NCBI GenBank assembly: GCA_029974015.1 | Contig: JARKUF010000027.1 | Span: forward strand, 1 to 64,000 | DNA length: 64,000 nt | Direction: 5' to 3' | DNA from: Spirochaetota bacterium | Lineage (GTDB): Bacteria > Spirochaetota > UBA4802 > JAGODF01 | Part shown: positions 25,411-32,897 of the stretch, piece by piece | Layout of the letters: every line of letters begins with the position of its first letter | Numbering within the stretch: position 1 is the stretch's first letter | The notes under the pieces: generated by a model | The model's input: only the letters and a program-made list of their open reading frames with translations | Database searches by the model: none | Told to the model about the DNA's origin: nothing | Made by a program: the position numbers and the translations under genes

Positions 25411-26477
25411 TGCGGGAAAAACTTGAAAAACTCGGGTGGCGCGCCGATTTCGAACGGCGTCTCGAAGGGCATGATGCCGGGAGCGCGTTCCCGGTACGGG
25501 TGATATCGATATCGCGCGACACCTGTGCGCTTGCCGGGGAAGCGGGAGAGCTGAAGGGTGTTCTCTCCGGGAAATTCTACCAGGACGATAAGTCCCTTCC
25601 CGTAGTCGGCGACTGGGTGCTGGTCCGCGCGACCGGAGACGACGGCCTGTCCCTGGTGACGGAACTCCTGCCGAGGAGGAACTTTCTGTCGCGGAAAACT
25701 CCCGGTAAGCGGGCCGCGGAGCAGGTCATGGCTGCGAACATCGATGTCATGTTCATCGTCCAGGACGTCCTGCGCCTGAATGTTCCCCTCGCCGAGCGCT
25801 ATCTCGCCCTTGCGGGAGGTTCCGGTATCAGCCCCGTTATCGTCCTTAACAAGTGCGATCTCGATTCAAACGCCGCGGACACGGTCCGGGATCTCGCGGG
25901 AAGAATCCCCGGCCGCGACATTGTGGCATTGAGCGCCCTCACGGGCGAAGGGCTTGACGCGATAGCCTGCCGCGTTCCCGCCGGCGCAACCGCCTGCCTC
26001 CTGGGCCCTTCGGGCGCCGGGAAATCGAGCATCGTGAACCGGCTCCTGGGCAACGAGCGGCAGAGGGTGGCGCGAGTCAGGGACGACGATCTGAAGGGAC
26101 GGCACGCCACGACGTCGCGCGAGCTTTTCTTCCTCCCCGGCGGGGGTATGATAATCGACACTCCCGGTATGAGGGAGCTCATGCCATGGGACGCCGCGGG
26201 ACTGGATGAATCGTTCGGAGACATCGACGCGCTCGCAGCGGAGTGCCGCTATACCGACTGCCGTCACGACTCCGAGCCGAAATGCGCCGTCCGGAAGGCC
26301 GCGGAGAACGGGATGCTTTCCCCCGGGAGGCTGGAGAACTATCTCAGGCTCAAGCGGGAGATGGCGTTCCTTGAAAGCCGGGTGGACGAGAAGGCGCGTA
26401 TGGAGAAAAAGCGGAAGGACAAGGAGCTGGCCCGCCTCATCCGGGACTACAACCGGCGACGGGACGATATAAAATAG
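25407..26477 (+). CDS. rsgA: Small ribosomal subunit biogenesis GTPase RsgA
   Basis: The product is 356 residues, normal for the family. RsgA is a circularly permuted GTPase that checks late 30S subunit maturation. The motif order shows the permutation: an N-terminal OB-fold region, G4 NKCD at 148-151, G1 GPSGAGKSS at 200-208, then G3 DTPG at 251-254. The C-terminal zinc knuckle has Cys 280, Cys 285, His 287 and Cys 293 (ECRYTDCRHDSEPKC). The charged tail (RMEKKRKDKELARL) is usual. It is coupled to the upstream membrane-protein gene by an ATGA overlap. Confidence 0.97.
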   Translation: MMREKLEKLGWRADFERRLEGHDAGSAFPVRVISISRDTCALAGEAGELKGVLSGKFYQDDKSLPVVGDWVLVRATGDDGLSLVTELLPRRNFLSRKTPGKRAAEQVMAANIDVMFIVQDVLRLNVPLAERYLALAGGSGISPVIVLNKCDLDSNAADTVRDLAGRIPGRDIVALSALTGEGLDAIACRVPAGATACLLGPSGAGKSSIVNRLLGNERQRVARVRDDDLKGRHATTSRELFFLPGGGMIIDTPGMRELMPWDAAGLDESFGDIDALAAECRYTDCRHDSEPKCAVRKAAENGMLSPGRLENYLRLKREMAFLESRVDEKARMEKKRKDKELARLIRDYNRRRDDIK

Positions 26478-26575
26478 GCCGGGGGCCCACTCCTGGATGA
26501 GAACTCTTGGATATTTGCCGATATTTCAAAATATCCCGCACTCCTCCCCGGCCCGGCGTCCGCGGCAAATTCCGC

Positions 26576-26606
26576 TTGACACCGGCATGCCAGACACAAA
26601 CATAAA
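26576..26606 (+). promoter_or_regulatory. Possible promoter for the CstA-family gene
   Basis: TTGACA at 26576-26581, then a 19-base spacer and CATAAA at 26601-26606. The -35 is perfect; the -10 and spacing are poor. It lies about 50 bases before the start at 26658. Confidence 0.3.
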
Positions 26607-26657
26607 GCAATTTTTTATTTTTATGTTCACTTCTACCGGGATGACAGGGGGATGCCC

Positions 26658-28400
26658 ATGAACGTGCTGGTATACCTTTTTGTTGCCGTAATAGCCTACC
26701 TGCTTGCGAGCCGTTTCTATGCGAGGTTCATCGCGAAAACGCTGGGTGAGGATACCGACAATCCCACGCCGGCCTGCACCATGAACGACGGACGCGACTA
26801 CGTTCCGACGAAACGCTACGTCCTTTTCGCTCACCACTTCTCGGCCATAGCCGGGGCGGGCCCCATACTCGGCCCCACGGTCGCGATTCTCTACGGTTTC
26901 GTGCCGGCCTGGCTCTGGGTGGTCCTCGGCGGCATCTTCATGGGAGCCGTCCACGACTTCACGGCGCTGTTCGTCTGCATGCGCGAGGGCGGTAAATCGA
27001 TGGCCGAAGTGGCCCGCAAGACCATGGGAAATGCCGGCTTCAATCTCTTCATCCTGTTCACGATCCTGATGATCATATTGGTGACTTCCTCGTTCCTGAG
27101 CGCCACGTCCATCTCCCTCACGTCGCTCTGGCCGCTGGCGAAAATCGGCGTGCAGGAGGGGGAAACCTTCCTCAAATCGGTCACCGTCGACGGCGTGGTG
27201 ATGGGCAGGATAGGCGGCATCGCTTCGATGTCGGTGATTGTTATCACGCTGTCGTCGCCCGTGCTTGGCTGGCTTATCTACAAGAAGGGCATCAACACCA
27301 TCGCGGCCTATGTGCTGGCCGCCATTGTCTGCGTCGCCTCTGTGCTTCTGGGGATCGAGTACCCGGTGTCGCTGACCCCGACGGTCTGGATGATCATCAT
27401 CTCCATTTACGTGCTTATCGCTGCCGGGGTGCCTGTCTGGGTGATACTCCAGCCCCGCGACTTCATCAACGTTCAGATACTTTACGGCGGCATCATCCTG
27501 ATGGTGCTGTCGATATTTTCCATCGGTTTCAGCGGCGTCACGGTGACAATGCCGAGCTTCAACCTGGACGAGGGCGTGCGGAGCCTCGGTTTCATCTGGC
27601 CGATGATGTTCATCACCATCGCCTGCGGCGCGATATCCGGCTTCCACTCACTGGTGGCGGGCGGCACCACGGGCAAGCAGCTTGCCAACGAATGCGACGC
27701 GCGTAAAATCGGATTCAACGGCATGCTCCTGGAATCGGCGCTCGCGGTCTGTGTGCTCCTGGCGCTCGGCGCGGCGATGAACTTCGTGGACTACAAATCG
27801 ATCGTGTGGCCCACCGATCCGGGGGTGAAATCGAACCCGATACTCGGCTTTTCGCTCGCCGCGGGGCACCTCTTCAACAGGGGGCTCGGCATCCCCGTCG
27901 CGCTGGGGACCGTCTTCGGCATCCTTCTCGTCGAGGGCTTCGTGGTCACGACGCTGGACGCGGCCGTGCGCCTCAATCGGTACCTCTTCGAGGAGCTCTG
28001 GTCCATCGTCTTCAAGAACCCGCCGAAGATCTTCAAACACTACTGGTTCAACGCGGCGCTCTCGGTGGCCTTCATGTGGGTGCTCGCCTACTCCAACGCG
28101 TTCAGCACCCTCTGGCCGATATTCGGCACGGCGAACCAGCTCCTGGCGGCGCTCGGCCTCTTCGCGATATCGAGCTGGCTTCTCATAAAGGGAAAGAAAT
28201 ACTTTTTCGCGCTGCTGCCGGGCATCTTCATGATGATCACCACCATGGCGTCGCTCGTCATCCTGGGCCTGAAGTACGTGAAGGACGCGAACTACATCCT
28301 GCTGGCCACCGACGTGCTGCTCATGGTGCTGTCGATCGGCGTGGTGGTCCTGGTGGGGAAGAAATTCATGGGGAAAGGCGCAGAACCGAAAGCCGCGTAA
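26658..28400 (+). CDS. CstA-family (carbon starvation) membrane transporter
   Basis: The product is 580 residues with about 15 membrane segments. Family signatures include FAHHFSAIAGAGPILGP near residue 55, WVVLGGIFMGAVHDF near 90, AGGTTGKQL near 335, and FGTANQLLAALGLF near 490. E. coli CstA and YjiY (BtsT) import peptides or pyruvate when carbon is limiting; this protein likely imports pyruvate or small peptides. The ATG at 26658 is preferred, with GACAGGGG upstream; an ATG six bases earlier is possible. No regulator or sensor kinase is adjacent. Confidence 0.9.
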   Translation: MNVLVYLFVAVIAYLLASRFYARFIAKTLGEDTDNPTPACTMNDGRDYVPTKRYVLFAHHFSAIAGAGPILGPTVAILYGFVPAWLWVVLGGIFMGAVHDFTALFVCMREGGKSMAEVARKTMGNAGFNLFILFTILMIILVTSSFLSATSISLTSLWPLAKIGVQEGETFLKSVTVDGVVMGRIGGIASMSVIVITLSSPVLGWLIYKKGINTIAAYVLAAIVCVASVLLGIEYPVSLTPTVWMIIISIYVLIAAGVPVWVILQPRDFINVQILYGGIILMVLSIFSIGFSGVTVTMPSFNLDEGVRSLGFIWPMMFITIACGAISGFHSLVAGGTTGKQLANECDARKIGFNGMLLESALAVCVLLALGAAMNFVDYKSIVWPTDPGVKSNPILGFSLAAGHLFNRGLGIPVALGTVFGILLVEGFVVTTLDAAVRLNRYLFEELWSIVFKNPPKIFKHYWFNAALSVAFMWVLAYSNAFSTLWPIFGTANQLLAALGLFAISSWLLIKGKKYFFALLPGIFMMITTMASLVILGLKYVKDANYILLATDVLLMVLSIGVVVLVGKKFMGKGAEPKAA

Positions 28401-28439
28401 GAAACGTGTTCTTTTCGCATCGCGGGGAGAGGGCCCGGG

Positions 28440-28889
28440 TTATGCTTTTTCCCCGAGCGCTTCGATGTCGGCGAGGTCCTTGTGTCTGCCTACTGCGCGC
28501 TTATTAACGATCAGCTCATTTTTTCCAAGGTAACGGACGAAAACGTCGCCATACGAGCCCTGGACCGAATGCGAGGACGCATCCTCCCATGATACGCCGC
28601 TGATTGACGTTATGATGTCTATCCGCACCGGGGGATTGCCGAGCTGCACTACTTTTCCCGGTTTTGAAAAATCTTCGATTGAAAATCCCATGAATTCAAA
28701 ACCGAAATCTTCGAGCGCCTTGAGTACTTTTGCGGCGTTATTATCGTCGGGCTTCACATACACGCCGAGGTCTCCTGTGTACCGCGGGGCGCCGTGAAAC
28801 GCAAGTGCGTATCCCCCTACAATCACGAACTCAACGTTACGGGCGTTCAATAACTCGAGCAACTCTTTGAAGTCTTTCTGTGTTTCCAT
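28440..28889 (-). CDS. Nucleotidyltransferase-fold toxin-like protein (AbiEii/DUF6036-like)
   Basis: The product is 149 residues. It begins with the nucleotidyltransferase-like FVIVGGYALAFHGAPRYTGDLGVYV (about 21-45), where the G-G-x-A-x-x-x-HG pattern and GD(L)xV positions replace the classic GSxxxxxxDxD. It ends with the NKxAVGRxKDLADIEAL motif typical of proteins that pair with a small upstream partner. One Asp of the usual T-x-D-(L/I)-D pair is Gly-Asp-Leu-Gly here, so one metal ligand may be missing. The start at 28889 (METQKDF) lies within the upstream gene, giving a 53-base overlap and a coupled pair. Confidence 0.8.
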   Translation of the reverse strand: METQKDFKELLELLNARNVEFVIVGGYALAFHGAPRYTGDLGVYVKPDDNNAAKVLKALEDFGFEFMGFSIEDFSKPGKVVQLGNPPVRIDIITSISGVSWEDASSHSVQGSYGDVFVRYLGKNELIVNKRAVGRHKDLADIEALGEKA

Positions 28890-29013
28890 GGAGCTGCCTG
28901 CGCAGGAATTCAACCGCATCAATCCGTTCTTCCGGAGGCCGCGAAAGCCACCAGGCGAGATCGTCGGATGGATTAGTGTCGCGCATTTCCTTTTTTTGGA
29001 TTACTTTTTTCAT
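28837..29013 (-). CDS. Small partner of the nucleotidyltransferase (antitoxin-like)
   Basis: The product is 58 residues. It contains the recurring motif WWLSRPPEERIDAVEFLRRQ, which I know from small proteins found just upstream of AbiEii-like nucleotidyltransferases. The 3' end overlaps the nucleotidyltransferase start by 53 bases. The likely start is ATG 29013; ATG 28986 is an alternative. It is probably the regulatory or antitoxin half of the pair. No DNA-binding domain is evident. Confidence 0.7.
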   Translation of the reverse strand: MKKVIQKKEMRDTNPSDDLAWWLSRPPEERIDAVEFLRRQLHGNTERLQRVARVIERP

Positions 29014-29073
29014 TGCCGTGTATACGCTAATAATATCATTCGAGCGAATATACAGTATCAACGGGGTAAAGCC

Positions 29074-29510
29074 GTGTCAACGATTTTATCGCGCCATGCG
29101 GACCGGGCCGAAAATGTCCTGAACAGATACGGGCCCACTCACTCATTATGCATCAACCCGATCATCTATTCAGAAGTCTCCATCGGTTTTAAAAGGTTTG
29201 AAGACCTGGAAAAGGCGATCGCGGGTGCGGATTTTCCGTCGTGGAGATTCCGAAGGAAGCGCTTTTCCTTGCCGGGAAAGCGTTTGTTAGGTACAGGAAG
29301 ATGAAGGGAACCAAAACATCAACGTTTCCTGATTTTTTCATCGGGGCTCACGCGGCGGTCACCGCGATGGACCTTATAACACGCGACGTTTTCCACTATC
29401 AAACCTATTTCCCACCGTTAAGCTCATTTCTCCGGGGAAATGAGAAAGCTTGCTACATCCTTGTTTTGAAATTCTCAGAGCATCAAGCACTCCCCATAAA
29501 AAATGAGTAA
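29074..29510 (+). pseudogene. Frameshifted and 5'-truncated PIN-domain (VapC-like) toxin gene
   Basis: Frame 1 encodes SLCINPIIYSEVSIGF, the middle acidic motif of PIN domains. Around 29240 the similarity moves to the third frame, which reads EIPKEALFLAGKAFVRYRK, then STFPDFFIGAHAAV and LITRDVFHYQTYFPPL. This is the expected order in PIN toxins, with the second and third acidic residues (Asp in FPDF, Asp in TRD). The N-terminal DTN motif (first active-site Asp) is not found upstream, so the gene is cut at the 5' end as well as frameshifted. It was an RNase toxin and cannot make a working protein now. Confidence 0.75.
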
Positions 29511-29512
29511 GT

Positions 29513-29635
29513 TTATGGAAACGATTGTAAATATTCATTATCAGAATCTTCAATTGCATTTCTGATTTCCGAAGGGAGTTTTGCATTATTCTCCAGGTAC
29601 CATACAATAATATTTGTATCTATCAGATAATTCAT
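29513..29635 (-). pseudogene. Truncated VapC-like PIN toxin (N-terminal 40 residues)
   Basis: The frame reads MNYLIDTNIIVWYLENN, the N-terminal PIN motif with the first catalytic Asp (LIDTN), then ends at a TAA after 40 residues. The rest of the domain (about 90 residues) is missing; the sequence beyond the stop shows no PIN motif in any frame and runs into the other PIN pseudogene three bases later. The ATG overlaps the antitoxin stop (ATGTAATG), the arrangement of an intact VapBC operon. Confidence 0.7.
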
Positions 29636-29859
29636 TACATATATTCTTTAAAGTCCTCTATCGGTTCATTGAAGTCATCGGTCATTTTGATTTTACCTTC
29701 ATACTTCCCTAACAAATCTTTGCGGCTTTTTCATTTGCCGGTTTTTTCATCGGCCGGTAAAATTATTACTTCAAACTGATTGACATGTGCAAATCCATCA
29801 GGCAAATTGATTATAGGTTTTTTGTCTACAGGTTTGACTATTTTTCTTAAAGCGTTCAT
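29635..29859 (-). pseudogene. VapB-type antitoxin gene with an in-frame opal codon
   Basis: ATG 29859 follows GGAGG at 29864-29868. The first 42 codons read MNALRKIVKPVDKKPIINLP, then FEVIILPADEKTGK. A TGA at 29731-29733 interrupts. The same frame continues 31 codons, KSRKDLLGKYEGKIKM then DDFNEPIEDFKEYM, to a TAA overlapping the PIN start. The tail is the typical toxin-binding end of such DUF2281-like antitoxins, so the opal codon is a mutation (a C-to-T change in CGA would explain it). The protein without its tail probably cannot bind toxin, but the toxin is also broken. Confidence 0.7.
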
Positions 29860-30277
29860 ATATCCTCCAGGCCGGATTTTTAGATTACCACTTGTTGCGT
29901 TAAAAAATCAAGCATAAATTATAACCATGGAGCCCGAACGTGCCGCGATTTTGGCTGGCCCATGCTTCGGCAAACTCAGCACAAGTGCTTCGGCAGGCCG
30001 GGGCATGTGTATCAAGGATCCCCATCAAGGCGATGTACCGAGCACGCCAAAGCGGGCTTTCTTGCGAGGAGTGGTTTCATGATCTCGGAAGCGCTGCTGA
30101 TAATTGTCTGCATATCGGGAGAACTTAGGGCTGAAAGCGTAAAGCAAGCGGCTTACAAAGACAAAGGAGCATACTTTAAGAATGTAAATTTTTTGTGTTG
30201 ACATTTCAATTTTTTGAATTCAAAAACGCTTCCATTAAGCATTTTTTGGATGCAATTCTTCTGGAAATAATGCCATC
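29860..30277. other. Non-coding region before leuC
   Basis: The 418 bases hold no supportable gene. The string GGCAAACTCAGCACAAGTGC near 29968-29987 resembles dispersed GACAAGCTCAGC-type repeats seen in other genomes. TTGACA at 30198-30203 could be a -35 for leuC, but no good -10 follows. Confidence 0.4.
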
Positions 30278-31564
30278 ATGGGTAAAACGCTTGTAGAAAA
30301 AATTTTCGAAAGCCATCTGGTGGACAGCCCTGCTGAGGGTATTTTTGTCCTGAGGCTTGACGCGGTATTCTGCCACGAAATTACCACCCCCATTGCCATA
30401 AATGACCTGGTTTCCCGCGGGCTTGACCGCGTCTTCGATCCATCAAAGATCAAAGCGGTGATAGACCATGTGACCCCGGCAAAGGACAGCAAAACCGCGG
30501 AACAGGGGAAAATCCTACGCGAATGGGCCCGGCGGCACGGCATCAGGGACTTTTTCGATATTGGACGCAATGGGGTATGCCACGCCATCTTTCCCGAGAA
30601 GGGTTTTGTTCGGCCCGGTTATGTGATTATAATGGGGGATTCACACACCTGTACCCACGGCGCTTTCGGCGCCTTTGCGGCGGGCGTAGGGACCACTGAC
30701 CTCGAGGTGGGCATCCTGAAGGGCGTCTGCGCTTTCAGGACGCCAAAAACGATGAAAATAAAAATAACCGGCCCTCTAAAAAACGGGGTGTTCGCCAAAG
30801 ATGTGATTCTGTCGATCATCGGTCGCATCGGCGTCAACGGGGCCACCGACAGGGTGATTGAGTTCACCGGAGATGTGGTAAAGGGGATGTCGATGGAGTC
30901 GCGTATGACCCTGTCGAACATGGCCGTTGAGGCAGGCGCCACCTCGGGGGTCATCGCGCCCGATATGGCGACCGTTGAGTATTTATGGCCCTTCATCAAA
31001 AGCGAATACCCTTCCATGGAGGCGGCGCTGGGCGATTATTCAAAATGGGCCTCCGATCCCGATGCCAATTACGACGAGGTCCTTGAACACGATGTGGGCG
31101 GCCTGGAACCCCTGTCTACCTTCGGGTTCAAACCCGACCAGATCAAAACGGTGCGTGAAATGGACGGCACAAAAGTGGACCAGGTGTATATCGGTTCCTG
31201 CACAAATGGGCGTATCGAGGATTTGCGCATAGCCGCGGAAGTTCTCAAAGGAAAGATTATAAGCGACTCGGTGCGAGGAATCGTATCACCCGCGACCCCC
31301 GAAATATTCAAGAAAGCCGTCGAAGAGGGCATCATCCAGGTGTTTATGGACGCGGGCTTCTGCGTGACTAATCCCACCTGCGGGGCCTGTCTTGGCATGT
31401 CAAACGGCGTCCTCGCCCCCGGCGAGGTCTGCGTATCGACCACCAACCGGAATTTCAACGGCCGCATGGGAAAGGGAGGAATGGTGCATCTGGTAAGCCC
31501 TGCAACGGCCGCTGCCTCGGCCATCGCCGGACACATTACCAATTCCGAGCTTTTCAAAGGATAA
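30278..31564 (+). CDS. leuC: 3-isopropylmalate/homoaconitate dehydratase, large subunit
   Basis: The product is 428 residues, the length of the shorter LeuC/HacA group. It isomerises 2-isopropylmalate to 3-isopropylmalate (leucine synthesis), or a homologous acid, using a [4Fe-4S] cluster. Cluster ligands are Cys in YIGSCTNGRI (about 307) and the pair in TNPTCGACLGMSNG (about 368 and 371). GDSHTCTHGAFGAFAAGVGTTDL is the substrate-binding signature. It forms a heterodimer with the product of the leuD gene 76 bases downstream. Whether the real substrate is isopropylmalate, homocitrate or a methylmalate cannot be told from these genes alone. Confidence 0.92.
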   Translation: MGKTLVEKIFESHLVDSPAEGIFVLRLDAVFCHEITTPIAINDLVSRGLDRVFDPSKIKAVIDHVTPAKDSKTAEQGKILREWARRHGIRDFFDIGRNGVCHAIFPEKGFVRPGYVIIMGDSHTCTHGAFGAFAAGVGTTDLEVGILKGVCAFRTPKTMKIKITGPLKNGVFAKDVILSIIGRIGVNGATDRVIEFTGDVVKGMSMESRMTLSNMAVEAGATSGVIAPDMATVEYLWPFIKSEYPSMEAALGDYSKWASDPDANYDEVLEHDVGGLEPLSTFGFKPDQIKTVREMDGTKVDQVYIGSCTNGRIEDLRIAAEVLKGKIISDSVRGIVSPATPEIFKKAVEEGIIQVFMDAGFCVTNPTCGACLGMSNGVLAPGEVCVSTTNRNFNGRMGKGGMVHLVSPATAAASAIAGHITNSELFKG

Positions 31565-31640
31565 GAAGAAATTTTTTACTGTTGGGATATTTAAAAATTG
31601 TTTTGAAAAATTCATACCATTAGCACGAGAAGAGAACTAC

Positions 31641-32165
31641 ATGAAAAGCTTTAAAGGAAAAGTCTTGTTCCTCGACAGGTCCGACATCAATACGGACGAG
31701 ATAATACCCGCAAAATACCTGACAGAGATAACAAAAGAAGCCCTGAAACCCTATCTGCTTGAGGACCTCAAACTGGATGGTTTTGATCCGAAACGAGACA
31801 TCCCGGGCAAAGCCGTAATTGTAACCAGGTCCAACTTCGGCTGCGGGTCTTCAAGGGAACACGCCCCATGGGCGTTAGAAGTAAACGGCATCAACCTCGT
31901 TATTGCCTCCGGGTTTGCGCGGATATTCAGGCAAAACATGTTCAATTGCGGAATGATCGCGGCCGAAGTGTCGGGGGACGTCATCGATCACATCTTCAAA
32001 GAATACTCGGGCCGTGAAACGGAAATTGAAGCCGATATACAGCGTGAAACAATAATTGTGCGGGCCGACGGAAAAGAGGGGACCTTCCCATTCACAATCG
32101 GTGAGTTCGACAAAGCCCTGGTTGAATCAGGGGGCTGGGTCGGTTTCGCCGATGCCCGCTATTGA
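31641..32165 (+). CDS. leuD: 3-isopropylmalate/homoaconitate dehydratase, small subunit
   Basis: The product is 174 residues, normal for small subunits of this group. It holds the swivel domain that completes the active site. Visible motifs are DRSDINTDEIIPAKYL at the N-terminus and RSNFGCGSSREHAPWAL (about 67-83), where the GCGSSREHAP loop binds the substrate carboxyl. Its last 39 bases overlap the convergent aat gene on the other strand. It is the second gene of leuCD. Confidence 0.93.
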   Translation: MKSFKGKVLFLDRSDINTDEIIPAKYLTEITKEALKPYLLEDLKLDGFDPKRDIPGKAVIVTRSNFGCGSSREHAPWALEVNGINLVIASGFARIFRQNMFNCGMIAAEVSGDVIDHIFKEYSGRETEIEADIQRETIIVRADGKEGTFPFTIGEFDKALVESGGWVGFADARY

Positions 32166-32891
32166 TGAATGTTCCGGCAAATTGCGCCTTTCTTCTTCCG
32201 GGCGGCCCAGGAGGGCCCCCCAGTCCCCCTGTAAAGTCGGTGCCTTCATAGAGTCCCCGAGGAGGCGCAGGTATTCAGCGCGGGGAATTTCGCGGGCGCC
32301 CATGCTCTCCAGATGCGGAGTGTACACCTGGGAATCTATGAGGGGAAACCCCCTTCCCGAGAGGGTGCGGACAAGGGTTATGAGGGCCGCCTTGGAGGCA
32401 TTGCTTTCCCTGGCGAACATCGACTCCCCAAAAAAACAATTTCCCAGCGAGACTCCATAAAGGCCTCCCGCTAATTTTCCGTCCCGCCATGCCTCGACGG
32501 AATGCGCCAACCCGAGGCGGTGGAGCTCCGTGTAGGCTTCGCGCATCTCCCCGGTTATCCAGGTGCCTCTCTGGCCCCGCCGCTTAGCCGTACTGCAATT
32601 TCGTATAACGGTTTGGAAGTCGCGGTCAAATGTGATCTCAAACACCCGGCGTTCGAGTATCTGGCGCATGCTACGGGAAACCTTGAGTTCATCGGGAAAA
32701 AGGACAAAGCGGGGGTCCGGGGACCACCAGACGATGGGTTCGTTGTCGGAATACCAGGGAAATATGCCGCTTTTATAAGCCAGAATGAGCCGCCCGGGAG
32801 AAAGATCGCCCCCCACAGCAAGAATACCCCCTTCGATGGCCAGTTCCACCGGGGGGAAAATATGGCGTTCATCGAGCATGAAAACCGGCAT
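32127..32891 (-). CDS. aat: Leucyl/phenylalanyl-tRNA--protein transferase
   Basis: The product is 254 residues. Aat moves Leu or Phe from tRNA to the N-terminal Arg or Lys of proteins, making an N-degron read by ClpS. Signatures are FPPVELAIEGGILAVGGDLSPGRLILAYKSGIFPW, WWSPDPRFVLFP, the EITFDRDFQTVIRNCS segment, GTWITGEMREAYTELHRLGLAHSVEAW and GGLYGVSLGNCFFGESMF. It is the third gene of a minus-strand run clpS-clpA-aat, starting 6 bases after the clpA stop. That grouping ties it to the same pathway. Confidence 0.97.
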   Translation of the reverse strand: MPVFMLDERHIFPPVELAIEGGILAVGGDLSPGRLILAYKSGIFPWYSDNEPIVWWSPDPRFVLFPDELKVSRSMRQILERRVFEITFDRDFQTVIRNCSTAKRRGQRGTWITGEMREAYTELHRLGLAHSVEAWRDGKLAGGLYGVSLGNCFFGESMFARESNASKAALITLVRTLSGRGFPLIDSQVYTPHLESMGAREIPRAEYLRLLGDSMKAPTLQGDWGALLGRPEEERRNLPEHSSIAGIGETDPAP

Positions 32892-32897
32892 CGCCCC

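Noticed and set aside
26526..27647. 373-codon minus-strand frame opposite the CstA-family gene.
   Set aside because: Its translation is an unusually His/Asp/Arg-rich string, the antisense of membrane-helix codons. The plus-strand gene is a recognised transporter.
29940..30201. Open frames upstream of leuC (for example 29962-30201).
   Set aside because: No motif, no ribosome site, and part of the sequence resembles a dispersed non-coding repeat.
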